64,000 nucleotides of DNA from Silanimonas sp. (GCA_018334015.1 JAGXTI010000040.1:1-64000), one strand, 5' to 3'. Shown: positions 1-9,787, numbered from the stretch's first letter. Numbers and translations: made by a program. The notes: generated by a model from the sequence alone, not told the origin.

Positions 1-443
1 ATTCGCCGCCGCTCGCCCTCCATGGCTCGCTTCGCTGTCCCTCAGATCGCGCTGGCGCGGCGCTCGGTGACGGTATCGGCCGCAGTAGGCGATCCACCGA
101 GCAAGACAGGCTGGGGGCCGGCGGCGGGTTTCGAGGGCCAACACGGCGATCAGACGCCAGGCCCGCAGGGTGCGCCCCGGACGGGCGCACCGACCGCGGG
201 CGCCAAGGATGCGCCCTTCGGTCGGCCCGTCGGGTTTCTTGCCGCACGGCTGCCGGCCCGAGTCCGCCGCAGGTCCCCGGTCTGTCGCGGCGGGGGTGTT
301 GCTCCGGGCGCGACCCGGTCTGCCGAAACGAAACGCCCCAGCACGCTTCGCGCCTGCCGACGCGCGACCTGGGGACGCGACGGCTCAGGCTTCCGCGTCC
401 CGCAGCGCTCGCTGACGGCCCTGTCTGAGGTGTCGGTTCCGAA
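1..443. other. non-coding or unassigned left edge
   Basis: No gene is supported here. Open frames exist on both strands, but they are arginine/proline-rich low-complexity translations typical of unconstrained high-GC DNA, and none shows a recognisable domain. The stretch precedes the DUF2252 gene and may hold its promoter, but I see no convincing -35/-10 pair. Confidence 0.5.
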
Positions 444-1922
444 ATGTCCGTTAGGATCGTGGTCTCCCCCGCCCACCACGACCCCGCCCCCATGCCGACC
501 GCGCCCCGCCGCCGCACCCCGCCCCCGACCGCGACCGCGCCGGTTCCGCCGCCCTTAAGCGCCACCGACTACGGCGGCGAAGTGGCGCTGGCCCGCGGCA
601 AGGCGGCCCGCCAGCAGACACCGCGCGAGGATCTCGGCCCATGCCGCATTCCCCGCCGCGACCCGGTCGCCCTGCTGGAGGCCAGCCATGACGGCCGCGT
701 GCCCGAGCTGAAGGCCATTCGCTACGGCCGCATGCTGGCCAGTCCGTTCGCGTTCTTTCGCGGTGGTGCCGGGTTGATGGCCCACGATCTGGCCCGCCTG
801 CCGCGCAGCGCAGTGCACACCCAGCTCTGCGGCGATGCCCACCTCAACAACTTCGGGCTGTTCGCCAGCCCGGAACGCACCCTGCTCTTCGACATCAACG
901 ACTTCGACGAGACCCTGCCCGGGCCCTTCGACTGGGACCTGCGCCGCTTGGCCGCCAGTTTCGCCGTCGCCGCCGATGTGCAGGGCCACGACGAGGCCAC
1001 CCAGCGCGGTCTGGTCGATACCCTGGTCGATGCCTACCGCGACCGCATGCGCCGTTTCGCGGCGATGGACCTGCTCGATGTCTGGTACTACCGGCTCACC
1101 TCCGAGACCCTGCTGGAGATGTCGGGCGACGACGATTACGAGCTGGAGGTGATCCGCAAGGCGAGGCGCAAAACCTCGGCGGTGTTCGCCACCGAAGCCA
1201 CCGAACGCCTGCCGGACGGCCGCTGGAACATCCGCGACGCGCCGCCCTTCGTCTACCACTGCGATGCCGCGACCGACCGCGAACTGGCGCGCTTCCGCGC
1301 CAACGAGGCGCAGCTGCTGGCCGACTACCGCGGCTCGCTGGCCAGCGAACGGCGGATGCTGTTCGACCGCTACGTGCTGCAGGACGTGGCGGTGAAGGTG
1401 CCGGGCGTGGGCTCGGTCGGCCGGCGCTGCTACATCGCCCTGTTCGTCGCCTCCGGCCAGCATCCGCTGTTCCTGCAGTTCAAGGAAGCCGCCGATTCGG
1501 TGCTGGAACGCCCACTTGGCCGCAGTCGCGAGGCCCATGACGGTGAGCGCATCGTCAACGGCCAGCGCCTGCTGCAGGCAGCCTCCGACATCTTCCTCGG
1601 CTGGGCCGGCAGCGCCGCACTCGGCGTGGAGTTCTACGTCCGGCAACTGCGCGACATGAAGGCCGCCTTCGATGTCAGCGCCTTCCGCCGCCGCGACTTC
1701 CACGAATACGCCGAAGCCTGCGGCTATGCCTTGGCGCGCGCACACGCCAAGGCGGGCTGCCCGGACGAACTGCTGGGCTACATCGGCAAGTCGGAAGCAC
1801 TCTCGACCGCGATGCAGGATTTCGCCATCGCCTACCGCCGACAGAACGAAGCCGACTGGAAGGCCCTGCAGCGCGCCGCCCGAGCCGGACGGGTGCCGGC
1901 CGAAACGAGCAGCGAAAACTGA
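444..1922 (+). CDS. DUF2252 domain-containing protein
   Basis: The 492-residue product matches the DUF2252 family, which has a kinase/phosphotransferase-like fold and no settled function. The family's core is visible: GDAHLNNFG at about residues 130-138 looks like a catalytic loop, and FDINDFDET at about 149-157 looks like the metal-binding segment. The first 45 residues are Pro/Arg-rich and poorly conserved. An in-frame ATG at 492 and a GTG at 459 are alternative starts, and none has a clear Shine-Dalgarno sequence, so the N-terminus is uncertain. It is a single gene, convergent with htpX. Confidence 0.85.
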   Translation: MSVRIVVSPAHHDPAPMPTAPRRRTPPPTATAPVPPPLSATDYGGEVALARGKAARQQTPREDLGPCRIPRRDPVALLEASHDGRVPELKAIRYGRMLASPFAFFRGGAGLMAHDLARLPRSAVHTQLCGDAHLNNFGLFASPERTLLFDINDFDETLPGPFDWDLRRLAASFAVAADVQGHDEATQRGLVDTLVDAYRDRMRRFAAMDLLDVWYYRLTSETLLEMSGDDDYELEVIRKARRKTSAVFATEATERLPDGRWNIRDAPPFVYHCDAATDRELARFRANEAQLLADYRGSLASERRMLFDRYVLQDVAVKVPGVGSVGRRCYIALFVASGQHPLFLQFKEAADSVLERPLGRSREAHDGERIVNGQRLLQAASDIFLGWAGSAALGVEFYVRQLRDMKAAFDVSAFRRRDFHEYAEACGYALARAHAKAGCPDELLGYIGKSEALSTAMQDFAIAYRRQNEADWKALQRAARAGRVPAETSSEN

Positions 1923-1936
1923 GCAGGGCGGGCGGC

Positions 1937-1957
1937 GCTGCCCCTTGCCGGGGCAGC
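1937..1957. terminator. GC-rich hairpin between convergent genes
   Basis: An 8-bp perfect stem (GCTGCCCC / GGGGCAGC, loop of 5) lies in the 49-bp gap between the stop codons of the DUF2252 gene and htpX. There is no U-tract on either strand, so it is at best a weak or factor-assisted terminator. Confidence 0.35.
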
Positions 1958-1971
1958 ACCGCTTGACCGGT

Positions 1972-2886
1972 TCAGCTCACCGTCGGCAGGCGCTGGCCCT
2001 GCAGATCGCGCAGGGCCTGGATGCGCTCGGCCAGCGGCGGATGGCTCATGAACAGCTTCTTCATGCCGCTGGCGACATTGCCGGAGATGCCGAAGGCGCG
2101 CACCTCGGAGGGCAGGCTGCTCTGGCCGTAGCTCTGGGCCAGACGCTCCAGCGCGGCGATCATCTTCTGGCGGCCGGCCAACTGCGCGCCACCGGCGTCG
2201 GCGCGGAACTCGCGGTGCCGCGAGAAGGCCATGACGACGGTCGAGGCGAGGATGCCGAAGATGATCTCCAGCACGATCACGGTGACGAAGTAGCCGATGC
2301 CGGGGCCTCCCTCGTTCCTGAACACCACGCGGTCGATGGTGTGGCCGATGATGCGGGCGAGGAACATCACGAAGGTGTTGACCACACCCTGGATCAGGGT
2401 GAGCGTCACCATATCGCCGTTGGCGACGTGGCTCACTTCGTGGGCGAGCACGGCCTCGACCTCGTCGCGGCTCATCGCCCGCAACAGGCCGGTGGAAACC
2501 GCCACCAGGCTGTTGTTGCGCGAAGCACCGGTGGCGAAGGCGTTGATCTCGGGCGCGTCGTAGATGCCGACCTCGGGCATGCCGATGCCGGCCTTCTCGG
2601 CCTGGCGCTTGACGGTGGCCTGCAGCCACTGCTCCATTTCATTGCGCGGCCGCTCGATGAGCACGAGACCGGTCGAGCGCTTGGCCATCCACTTCGACAT
2701 GGCGAGCGAGATGAAGGCGCCGCCGAAGCCGAAGATGGCGCAGAACACCAGCATGCCGGTGAGGTTGATGCCGTACTGTTCGGTGAAGGTGGAGAGACCG
2801 AAGAAAGTGCTGAGCACCATCCAGACCACCGAGAACACGAGGATCACGGCGAGGTTGGTGGCGAGAAACAGGAGGACGCGCTTCAT
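1972..2886 (-). CDS. htpX: HtpX, membrane zinc metalloprotease (M48)
   Basis: HtpX degrades misfolded inner-membrane proteins together with FtsH. The 304-residue product has the family's two N-terminal transmembrane segments (about residues 4-30 and 40-62), the zinc motif HEVSH at 149-153 and two further hydrophobic segments after it. An in-frame start nine codons upstream is possible, but [11 protein letters not shown] is the usual HtpX N-terminus, so 2886 is chosen. In other bacteria the gene is controlled by the Cpx envelope-stress system; no such site is visible here. Confidence 0.95.
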   Translation of the reverse strand: MKRVLLFLATNLAVILVFSVVWMVLSTFFGLSTFTEQYGINLTGMLVFCAIFGFGGAFISLAMSKWMAKRSTGLVLIERPRNEMEQWLQATVKRQAEKAGIGMPEVGIYDAPEINAFATGASRNNSLVAVSTGLLRAMSRDEVEAVLAHEVSHVANGDMVTLTLIQGVVNTFVMFLARIIGHTIDRVVFRNEGGPGIGYFVTVIVLEIIFGILASTVVMAFSRHREFRADAGGAQLAGRQKMIAALERLAQSYGQSSLPSEVRAFGISGNVASGMKKLFMSHPPLAERIQALRDLQGQRLPTVS

Positions 2887-2974
2887 GGGAGCCTGGCCGG
2901 TGTGGGGGGACACCGGTTAGTGTGGCAGAGAACGGTAAAGTTCAAGCGATGACCGCCCCCGCCCGGCTCGTGCC

Positions 2975-3913
2975 ATGACGCTGCTTTCACCCGGCCATGT
3001 CGGGCGTTTTGCTCCCTCCCCCACCGGCCCCTTGCACGCCGGCTCCCTGCTGGCGGCACTGGGCAGTTGGATGTACGCCCGCCGGCACGGTGGCCGCTGG
3101 TTGCTGCGGATGGAAGACCTCGACCCGCCACGCGAACCGCCCGGGGCCGCCGAAAACCAGCTCGCCACCCTGGCCCGGCTGGGCCTGCACGCCGACGGCC
3201 CGGTGCTCTGGCAGAGCCGGCGCCATGCGGCCTACGCCGAGGCCTTGGCACGCCTGCAGGCCGAGGGCCTGGCCTTCCCTTGCGCTTGCAGCCGCGCCGA
3301 TCTGGCCGCCACGGCCGGCATCCATCGCGGCTGCGTCGTGCCCCCGCCGCAGGATCCCCGCACCGGCAGCGTGCGTTTGCGGGTCGATGATCGGCCGATC
3401 GCCTTCGACGACGAGGTGCACGGCCGCATCGTCCAGCGCCTGGCCAGCAGCGTCGGCGATGTGGTGCTGCGTCGGGCCGATGGGCTCTGGGCCTACCAGC
3501 TCGCCTGCGTGGTGGACGATGCCTTCCAGGGCGTCACCCATATCGTGCGCGGGGCCGACCTGCTCGACTCGACACCCCGACAGATCGCCCTGCAGCGGGC
3601 ACTCGGCCTGCCCACCCCGCACTACCTGCACCTGCCGCTGCGCCGCGACGCCCGGGGCCGCAAGCTCTCCAAAAGCGAGGGGGCGGCGGCGATCGACGGG
3701 CAGAACCCGCTCGAGCTGCTGCGCGCCGCCTGGCTCGCGCTGGGTCAGGACCCGGCGCATTGGCCGGGCGCTGCCACGCCAGAGGCGGCGCTGGCCGCCG
3801 CGGTGCCGGCCTTCGACCCCTCCCGCATCCCGCCCGACCCTGTCGGCGGTGCCATCGATCCCGCCCGGCACTGCGATGCCCAGCACAGTTCGGAACTTGC
3901 AGACAAGGGTTGA
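2975..3913 (+). CDS. gluQ: glutamyl-Q tRNA(Asp) synthetase
   Basis: This paralogue of the GluRS catalytic core attaches glutamate to the queuosine base of tRNA(Asp) and has no anticodon-binding domain. The 312-residue length fits that truncated architecture. Visible are the class I signature HAGS (residues 21-24) within an APSPTGPLHAGS context, the MEDLDPPR segment, a zinc-site CxC near residue 99 followed by a later GC, and KLSKSEG near residue 230. The gene is divergent from htpX, 88 bp away, and precedes phaR on the same strand. Confidence 0.93.
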   Translation: MTLLSPGHVGRFAPSPTGPLHAGSLLAALGSWMYARRHGGRWLLRMEDLDPPREPPGAAENQLATLARLGLHADGPVLWQSRRHAAYAEALARLQAEGLAFPCACSRADLAATAGIHRGCVVPPPQDPRTGSVRLRVDDRPIAFDDEVHGRIVQRLASSVGDVVLRRADGLWAYQLACVVDDAFQGVTHIVRGADLLDSTPRQIALQRALGLPTPHYLHLPLRRDARGRKLSKSEGAAAIDGQNPLELLRAAWLALGQDPAHWPGAATPEAALAAAVPAFDPSRIPPDPVGGAIDPARHCDAQHSSELADKG

Positions 3914-3983
3914 CAGGGCCGCACTTGCCGAGCTGCCCGGCAAGGCGGAGCCTGTGGGCATTGCCGCCGGCCGGGAAGCCGCC

Positions 3984-4493
3984 ATGGACGCTCCACGACT
4001 GCTGAAGAAATACCCCAATCGCCGCCTCTACGACACCCGGATCTCCAGCTACATCACCTTGGGCGATGTCCGCCAGCTGGTGCTTGACGGCGAAAGCTTC
4101 GAGGTGCGCGAGGCCCGAACCGATCAGGACATCACCCGGCTGGTGCTGCTGCAGATCATCATTGAGCGCGAGGAGGAAGGGCAGCCGATGCTGTCCGCCA
4201 CCGCCTTGCAACTGATGATCCGCTTCTACGGCGACCCGCTGCACGGCTTCATGGGCCGCTACATCGAACGCAGCCTGCAGTTGTTCCTCGAACAGCAGCA
4301 TGCCCTGCGCAAACAGCTGGGCGGGCTGATCGGCGCCTCGCCTTTCGCCCTGCTCAACCAGATCGCCGAGCGCAACCTCGATCTCTGGAAGAACCTGCAA
4401 CAGGGCATGGGCAAGGCGGCCCGGCCGGCCGCCAAGCGCAGCGCCAAGCGCACCGGCAAGACCGCGAAACCCGCCCCCAAGCCCAAGCGCTGA
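3984..4493 (+). CDS. phaR: PhaR, polyhydroxyalkanoate synthesis repressor
   Basis: PhaR represses phasin and PHA-synthesis genes and is released by binding to PHA granules. The 169-residue product opens with the conserved DNA-binding/accumulation-regulator segment KKYPNRRLYDT (about residues 8-18), continues with the PHB/PHA accumulation domain, and ends in a Lys/Ala-rich basic tail. The open frame continues far upstream, but only as an out-of-frame shadow of gluQ; ATG 3984 gives the standard N-terminus. No phaC or phasin gene is in the window. Confidence 0.9.
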   Translation: MDAPRLLKKYPNRRLYDTRISSYITLGDVRQLVLDGESFEVREARTDQDITRLVLLQIIIEREEEGQPMLSATALQLMIRFYGDPLHGFMGRYIERSLQLFLEQQHALRKQLGGLIGASPFALLNQIAERNLDLWKNLQQGMGKAARPAAKRSAKRTGKTAKPAPKPKR

Positions 4494-4509
4494 GCCCGCA
4501 GGGCCCGGC

Positions 4510-6351
4510 CTAGAGGTCGCGGGCGACGCGAAAACCGACCCGCGCCGAACGGAGTTCGACCGGCACCTGCAGGCGGAAGCTGGAGCGCGCCTGATCCAGG
4601 GTGCTGGCCCAGGAGCCACCGCGCACCACCCGCTCGGCGCAACCGGGGTTGACCCAGGCGCGGCCATCGTCGGGCGCCCGGCGGTAACTGTCGTGCCAGC
4701 AGTCCTCGACCCACTCCGAGACATTACCGATCAGGTCGAAGGTGCCGAAGCCCTCGACCGGATAACGCCCGACCGCCACCGGCCCCCAGGCGCCATCGTT
4801 CCAGCCACGGATCGGCTGCCCCCAACGCCGGCCTTGTGCGGAGCGATCGCCGTCACCGGTCAGGTTGCCCGGCGCCGCGCCGACCGGCACCGTGCGCCCC
4901 CAGGCCCAGGGGGTCGTGGAGCCGGCGCGCAGGGCGTATTCGAACTCGGCCTCGGAAGGCAGGCGATAGCTCTGCCCACTGCGCACCGCCAGCCATTCGG
5001 CGTAGGCGGCGGCATCGGCAAAGGCGACGTGCAGCACCGGGTCCTCGGCGGCGGCTTCGCTGCGGCCATCGAAACCACGCCGCCAATCAGCACCGCGCAG
5101 ATCGACCATCCGCCCGCTGCGCTCGTCGTAGGCGGTGGAACGACCGCGCCGTTCGGCGACGGTGATGTGGCCGGTCGCCGCGACGAAGCGGGCGAACTCG
5201 GCGACCGTGGTTTCGCGCACCGCCAGCGCGAATCCGCGCTCGAAGCGCACCGGGTGCGGCGGCCCCTCGTTGTCGCGGGCGCCGTCCGTGCCGGGCACCG
5301 CGCCCATGGTGAAGCGGCCGTGCGGGATCACCACCATCTCCGGCCCCGAACCGCCACCGACCAGCGCATCGGCGAACCGCTGCCCCGGCTGGAAATGCCC
5401 GTAGCGGCGGGCCAGAGCGAGACGCTGGCTGCGCTCATCGAGACCCGGTGCCTGCGGGTCGATCCGCTCGGCCTCCGCCAGACGGCGGCTGGCCAGCTGG
5501 AGGTCGAGGCGCTGGAGTGCCGCATCGACCTCGGCCAGCGCCAGCGCGGCCGCTTCGGCCCGCTGCTGCGCCAAGGCCGCGCGCGCGTTCTGCAGGCGCA
5601 CACCATCGAGACCCAGCCTTCCGGCGCGGGTGAGATCTTGGGCAGCCTCGTCGAAACGCCCGGCAGCAGCGGCGGCGGCAGCGCGAGCCAACAGGGCGGT
5701 CTCGATCGACTGCAGGCCTTCGCGGGCCGGCAGCAGGCCGGGCACCCGGTCCTGGGCCTCACGGAAGGCTGCCACCGCACTCGCCCCGCGCGGCGCCAGC
5801 CAGTTGCCGGCGGCCTGCCGCTCGTGGCCGAGCCGCACCAGCGCGAGAGCATCCTGCAGATCGGTAAGGGCCTGCTGACGGTCAGCCTGATCGTCGGGAT
5901 CGGCCACCGCGAGAACGGCGGCCAAACGCTGCGCTTCGTCGGACCGGCCCTCGCGACGGGCGGTATCGAAGGCGGTCGCCAGGGCCGCACTCACGCGCTC
6001 GCGGCCGGCGGCCGCGGCGACGTCGTCAGGATCGCTCGCCAGCAGGGCCAGGTGGAGATCGAGGGCCCCCGGCGGATCGCTACCGATCCAGCGCCCGGCG
6101 GCTTCGGCGGCGAGGGCCTCGGCGTGCAGGCTCGCACGCACCTGCGGGTCGGCCGGCACCACGATCGGAGCGGCTTGCCAGTTTGGCGCCGGCAGCGGCG
6201 TCACCGCCGGCGGCGGGTCGGCTTGCACCGGCCCGGCTTCGGCCTCCGGCACCGTGGCGACCGGCGCGGGCTCGACCGACGCCGGCTCGCTGCAGGCGAC
6301 AAGCACCAGCAGACAGGCGAGGGCGAAGGGCGCAGCGCAGGAAGACGGCAC
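4510..6351 (-). CDS. SUMF1/FGE-domain lipoprotein
   Basis: The 613-residue product begins with a lipoprotein signal whose lipobox LVAC ends at Cys20, followed by a Pro/Ala/Val linker. The middle (about residues 70-320) is alanine-rich and helical. The C-terminal 280 residues form a formylglycine-generating-enzyme-type fold, with conserved segments such as FTMGAVPGTDGARDNEGPPH, YRLPSEAEFEYALRAG, GNVSEWVEDCW and VVRGGSW. I do not see the paired active-site cysteines of true FGE, so it probably binds rather than modifies. The start codon is GTG, with AAGG 9 nt upstream. It is divergent from rnd. Confidence 0.85.
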   Translation of the reverse strand: MPSSCAAPFALACLLVLVACSEPASVEPAPVATVPEAEAGPVQADPPPAVTPLPAPNWQAAPIVVPADPQVRASLHAEALAAEAAGRWIGSDPPGALDLHLALLASDPDDVAAAAGRERVSAALATAFDTARREGRSDEAQRLAAVLAVADPDDQADRQQALTDLQDALALVRLGHERQAAGNWLAPRGASAVAAFREAQDRVPGLLPAREGLQSIETALLARAAAAAAAGRFDEAAQDLTRAGRLGLDGVRLQNARAALAQQRAEAAALALAEVDAALQRLDLQLASRRLAEAERIDPQAPGLDERSQRLALARRYGHFQPGQRFADALVGGGSGPEMVVIPHGRFTMGAVPGTDGARDNEGPPHPVRFERGFALAVRETTVAEFARFVAATGHITVAERRGRSTAYDERSGRMVDLRGADWRRGFDGRSEAAAEDPVLHVAFADAAAYAEWLAVRSGQSYRLPSEAEFEYALRAGSTTPWAWGRTVPVGAAPGNLTGDGDRSAQGRRWGQPIRGWNDGAWGPVAVGRYPVEGFGTFDLIGNVSEWVEDCWHDSYRRAPDDGRAWVNPGCAERVVRGGSWASTLDQARSSFRLQVPVELRSARVGFRVARDL

Positions 6352-6422
6352 GGACTGACCTTGAAGCGCGGGCGGCGCGGGCCAGACGTTAGGCTATGCC
6401 CCCCAACCCTGCAAGGACAGGC

Positions 6423-7502
6423 ATGAGCCTCACGCCGATCGAGACCAGCACGGCGCTGGCCGAGGCCCGCAAGCAGCTGGTTGCTTCGCCTCTCGCGCTC
6501 GACACCGAGTTCGTCCGCGAACGCACCTGGTACCCGCAGCTGGCCCTGGTGCAGGTGGCCGATGCCGCCGGCACGGTGCTGCTGGTCGATCCCCAGGCCG
6601 AGGGCCTGCGTGACGAGCTGGCCGGACTGGTCGCCGGGGCCGATGCCCTGATGCACAGCGCCAGCGAGGACCTGGTGGCCTTCCGCCACGCGCTGGGGGT
6701 GCTGCCGGCCGGCTTGTTCGACACCCAGATCGCCGCCGCCTTCGCCGGATTGGGGCCGGGTCTCGGTTACCAGAGCCTCGTACAGCAGCTGCTTGGCCAT
6801 GCCCTCGACAAGGGTGAGACCCGATCGGACTGGCTGAAGCGCCCGCTCACGGCGCGCCAACTGACCTATGCCGCCGAGGATGTGCATCATCTGCACGCCT
6901 TGGCCTCGGTCCTGCGCGAGCGCCTGCAGGCCCGTGGCCATGCCGAGCGAGCCGCCGCCGACATGGCGCGTCTGCTCGATGCCGCACGCGAGGAGCGCGA
7001 CGACCCGCAACCCCACCTCGCGGTCCGAGCCGCCGCCGCGCTCGACCGCCCGGCCCAGGCCCGCCTGCGCCGCCTGCTGCGCTGGCGTGAAACCACCGCC
7101 CGGCAACGTGACCTGCCGCGCCGCTGGCTGCTCGATACCGATTTGGCGCTTGATCTGGCCCGCCGCCCACCGGCCACATCGCAAGCCTTGGACGCTGCGC
7201 TGGAGGCCGCCCGCTCGGCCCGCCGCCTGCGTGAGGAGATCGCCGCCCTGCTCGCCGCACCGCTCGATGCCGACGAGGCGGGCATGCCCCTGGCCATCGA
7301 CAGCGAACGCGCCGACCGCGCCCGGCTCAAGGCCCTGCAGGCGGAGGTGGCCGTGCAGGCCGCCGCCCTCGATCTGCCAGAGGGCCTGCTCTGTGCCCGC
7401 AAGCACCTCGAAAGCTTGCTGGCCAACGGCCACTGGCCGACCGCCCTCGAGGGCTGGCGCCGCGAGGTGCTGGAGGCTCCGCTGCGCCGGGCGATGGCCT
7501 GA
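6423..7502 (+). CDS. rnd: ribonuclease D
   Basis: RNase D is a 3'-5' exoribonuclease that trims tRNA and other stable-RNA 3' ends. The 359-residue product shows the DEDD exonuclease motifs: LDTEFVRERTWYPQLALVQV (Exo I), HSASEDLVAF (Exo II) and YAAEDVHHLHAL (Exo III). An HRDC-type helical C-terminal half follows. ATG 6423 is preferred over the in-frame ATG 27 nt upstream because AAGGACAG lies just before it. The gene ends 72 bp before a tRNA, a fitting neighbour though not evidence of function. Confidence 0.94.
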   Translation: MSLTPIETSTALAEARKQLVASPLALDTEFVRERTWYPQLALVQVADAAGTVLLVDPQAEGLRDELAGLVAGADALMHSASEDLVAFRHALGVLPAGLFDTQIAAAFAGLGPGLGYQSLVQQLLGHALDKGETRSDWLKRPLTARQLTYAAEDVHHLHALASVLRERLQARGHAERAAADMARLLDAAREERDDPQPHLAVRAAAALDRPAQARLRRLLRWRETTARQRDLPRRWLLDTDLALDLARRPPATSQALDAALEAARSARRLREEIAALLAAPLDADEAGMPLAIDSERADRARLKALQAEVAVQAAALDLPEGLLCARKHLESLLANGHWPTALEGWRREVLEAPLRRAMA

Positions 7503-7531
7503 AACCCCGCCACCCGCCCAAGGCGGCTGGC

Positions 7532-7561
7532 TTGGCAAGCCCGCGCTTCGCGGCCTATACT
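7532..7561 (+). promoter_or_regulatory. sigma70-type promoter of tRNA-Ala
   Basis: TTGGCA (7532-7537), an 18-bp spacer and TATACT (7556-7561) lie 13 bp upstream of the mature tRNA 5' end. Both hexamers match consensus at five of six positions. Confidence 0.8.
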
Positions 7562-7574
7562 CCAAGGCTTGCGT

Positions 7575-7650
<76 letters not shown>

Positions 7651-8287
7651 AAACGCAGTTTCGCGCGACGAATCAGATGCAGGCGCGAATGTCGCTAGGT
7701 CAACGTCACCAGGACCTGGCCTCCGTTGGCTTTGACCATCGTGTCCACCTCCGGGTCTCCGACCAGCGAGCGCTCCTCCACGACCGTAGGACGCTCGGTG
7801 ATGTCGCGGCGGTGCTTGATCTGCCTCAACAGCGTATGCAGAGTACCATCGCGTCGACGACCCGCCGCGATGTGCTGGTAGACCCGCTCGCGGTTTGCCA
7901 GCCCCGTGGCGCCGGCGATCTGCTCAGGGCTGTGATCCCCGCGTAGCAGCGCCTCGATACGCGGTCAGTGCGAAGGATCGATCCGCGGACGTCGGCTGGT
8001 CTGATCGTGCTGGCGGACCGAGCCATCCGATTGCCGATCGCGCAAGCTCAGGCCCGCGTCGCGCGAGGCATGCGCCTGATATCGTTCCACTTGGATCAGT
8101 TGACCTCTGGACATGGGCAACTCCGCTTGCAGGTAGAGGAGCTCAGGCTACGTCACCTGGCCCACTACGCTCCGAAGGAGAGTTGCGTTTCAGGCTTGAG
8201 GCGGCCGTTCCACTGAATCGGGGTGGAACTCACCGCCACATTCGAGTCAGCGCTGTTCACCCCGCGGGAATCCATCGTACGGAAGGC
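7651..8287. mobile_element. remnant of an IS30-family insertion sequence
   Basis: This 637-bp stretch between tRNA-Ala and jetA holds a decayed IS30-type transposase on the minus strand (7695-8114). AAACGCA at 7651-7657, immediately after the tRNA CCA, is an inverted copy of TGCGTTT at 8184-8190, and the two could mark old IS ends. The match is only 7 bp, so the exact boundaries are uncertain. The 8191-8287 part carries nothing else I recognise and probably contains the jet promoter. Confidence 0.6.
7695..8114 (-). pseudogene. IS30-family transposase, degraded
   Basis: The frame read from ATG 8114 starts MSRGQLIQVERYQAHASRDA, the usual opening of IS30-family transposases. An in-frame TGA follows at codon 50 (7965-7967). 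The reading resumes with HSPEQIAGATGLANRERVYQ, then ERPTVVEERSLVGDPEVDTM (family: ERPxxVExRxxxGDWEGDT, here with W replaced by P), and stops after QVLVTLT. The DDE catalytic core beyond that point is missing, as is sequence between the N-terminal helix-turn-helix and the SPEQIAG segment. The gene cannot encode an active transposase. Confidence 0.75.
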
Positions 8288-9760
8288 ATGGACCACACCA
8301 CCCTCTCCACCCTGCGCGACCGCCACCCAGCCTGGCGCCTGCTGGCATCAAAGCACGCGCCGCTGGTGGCGAGCTTCCTGCACCGGATATTCGTCGCGCC
8401 CAACGTACGCGCGATGAGCGAGGCCGATCTCGCCGAGGCGCTGGAGGACGAACTGTTCGCCCTGCGCGAGCAGTTGGGATCGGAGGCGTACCCCAAGGGC
8501 GCGCAGGATTACCTGAACGACTGGGCCGCGCCCGACAAGGGCTGGCTGCGCAAGTTCTACAAGCCGGGCACGGACGAGGCGCAGTTCGACCTGACGCCGG
8601 CCACCGAGAAGGCCATCGCCTGGTTACTGTCGCTGACCGAGCGGCCGTTCGTCGGCACCGAGTCGCGCCTGCTGACGCTGTTCGCGCTGCTGGAGCAGAT
8701 CAGCGCCGGCACCGAGGCCGACCCGATCAAGCGCGTGGCCGACCTGCGCCAGAAGCGCGACGAGCTCGACGCCGAGATCGCCCGCGTGCTGGCGGGCGAC
8801 GTACCGCTGCTCGACGACACGCAGGTCAAGGACCGCTTCCAGCAGTTCCAGCAACTGGCGCGCGAGCTGCTGGCCGACTTCCGCGAGGTGGAGAACAACT
8901 TCCGCGGGCTCGACCGCAAGGTGCGCGAGAAGATCGCGTTGTGGGAAGGCACCAAGGGCTCGCTGCTCGACGAGATCATGGGCGAGCGCGATGCCATCGG
9001 CGACTCCGACCAGGGCCGCAGCTTCCGCGCCTTCTGGGACTTCCTGATGTCCAGCCGGCGGCAGGATGAACTCTCCGAGCGGCTGGATCAGGTGCTGGCG
9101 CTGCCCGCCGTAGCGGCGCTGAAGCCCGAACCGCGCACCCGCCGCGTGCATCACGACTGGCTGGAGGCCGGCGAACACACGCAGCGCACGGTGGCCCAGC
9201 TGTCGCAGCAGTTGCGCCGCTTCCTCGATGACCGGGCCTTTCTGGAGAACCGCCGCATCCTGGAACTGCTGCACGGCATCGAGAGCAAGGCGCTGGCTCT
9301 GCGCGGGGCGACGCCCCTCGGCACGGTGATGCACATCGACGCGATGGCGGCTGACATCGAACTGCCGCTGGAGCGGCCGCTGTTCATGCCGAGCGTGAAG
9401 CCGCTTCTCACCGATCTGGCGCTCGTGACCTTTGATGACGACATCGACACCGCGCGCCTGTTCGACCAGATCGTCGTGGACAAGGCGCGCCTGCGCTCAG
9501 CCGTCCAACGCGCACTGCGCCGCCAGCCGCAGATCACGCTGCGCGAGCTGCTGGAGGCCGAGCCGCTGCATCAGGGCCTGGCCGAACTGGTGGCCTACCT
9601 GGAGCTGGCCCATGCCGAGGATGGCGGCGACGCCCTGGAGGGCCTGCGCGCGCTGGTCGACGAAGCTGTGGAAGAGCCGATCCGCTGGCCGGCCAGCACC
9701 GCAGCGGGCGAAGCCGTGACGCGCGAGGCGCGCTTGCCCCGCGTGATCTTCACGCGCTGA
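8288..9760 (+). CDS. jetA: Wadjet component JetA (DUF3375)
   Basis: JetA is the kleisin-like subunit of the Wadjet anti-plasmid SMC complex and links the JetC ATPase heads. The 490-residue product matches the DUF3375 family: the opening LRDRHPAWRLLASKHAPLVA, the LTERPFVGTESRLLTLF segment near residue 120, a long charged helical middle, and a C-terminal winged-helix-like region. The frame is open for another 131 codons upstream, but that part overlaps the IS30 remnant antisense, so ATG 8288 is chosen. GGAAGG lies unusually close to this ATG. It is the first gene of jetABCD. Confidence 0.92.
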   Translation: MDHTTLSTLRDRHPAWRLLASKHAPLVASFLHRIFVAPNVRAMSEADLAEALEDELFALREQLGSEAYPKGAQDYLNDWAAPDKGWLRKFYKPGTDEAQFDLTPATEKAIAWLLSLTERPFVGTESRLLTLFALLEQISAGTEADPIKRVADLRQKRDELDAEIARVLAGDVPLLDDTQVKDRFQQFQQLARELLADFREVENNFRGLDRKVREKIALWEGTKGSLLDEIMGERDAIGDSDQGRSFRAFWDFLMSSRRQDELSERLDQVLALPAVAALKPEPRTRRVHHDWLEAGEHTQRTVAQLSQQLRRFLDDRAFLENRRILELLHGIESKALALRGATPLGTVMHIDAMAADIELPLERPLFMPSVKPLLTDLALVTFDDDIDTARLFDQIVVDKARLRSAVQRALRRQPQITLRELLEAEPLHQGLAELVAYLELAHAEDGGDALEGLRALVDEAVEEPIRWPASTAAGEAVTREARLPRVIFTR

Positions 9761-9787
9761 CGGTTTCGGGCACAGGGAGAGAAGAGC

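Noticed and set aside
22-558. 178-codon open frame at the left edge
   Set aside because: Arg/Pro/Ala-rich translation with no domain, overlapping the start of the DUF2252 gene in another frame. It is typical of stop-poor high-GC DNA.
7895-8287. 131-codon N-terminal extension of jetA
   Set aside because: It overlaps the IS30 transposase remnant on the other strand, and the known JetA N-terminus begins at 8288.
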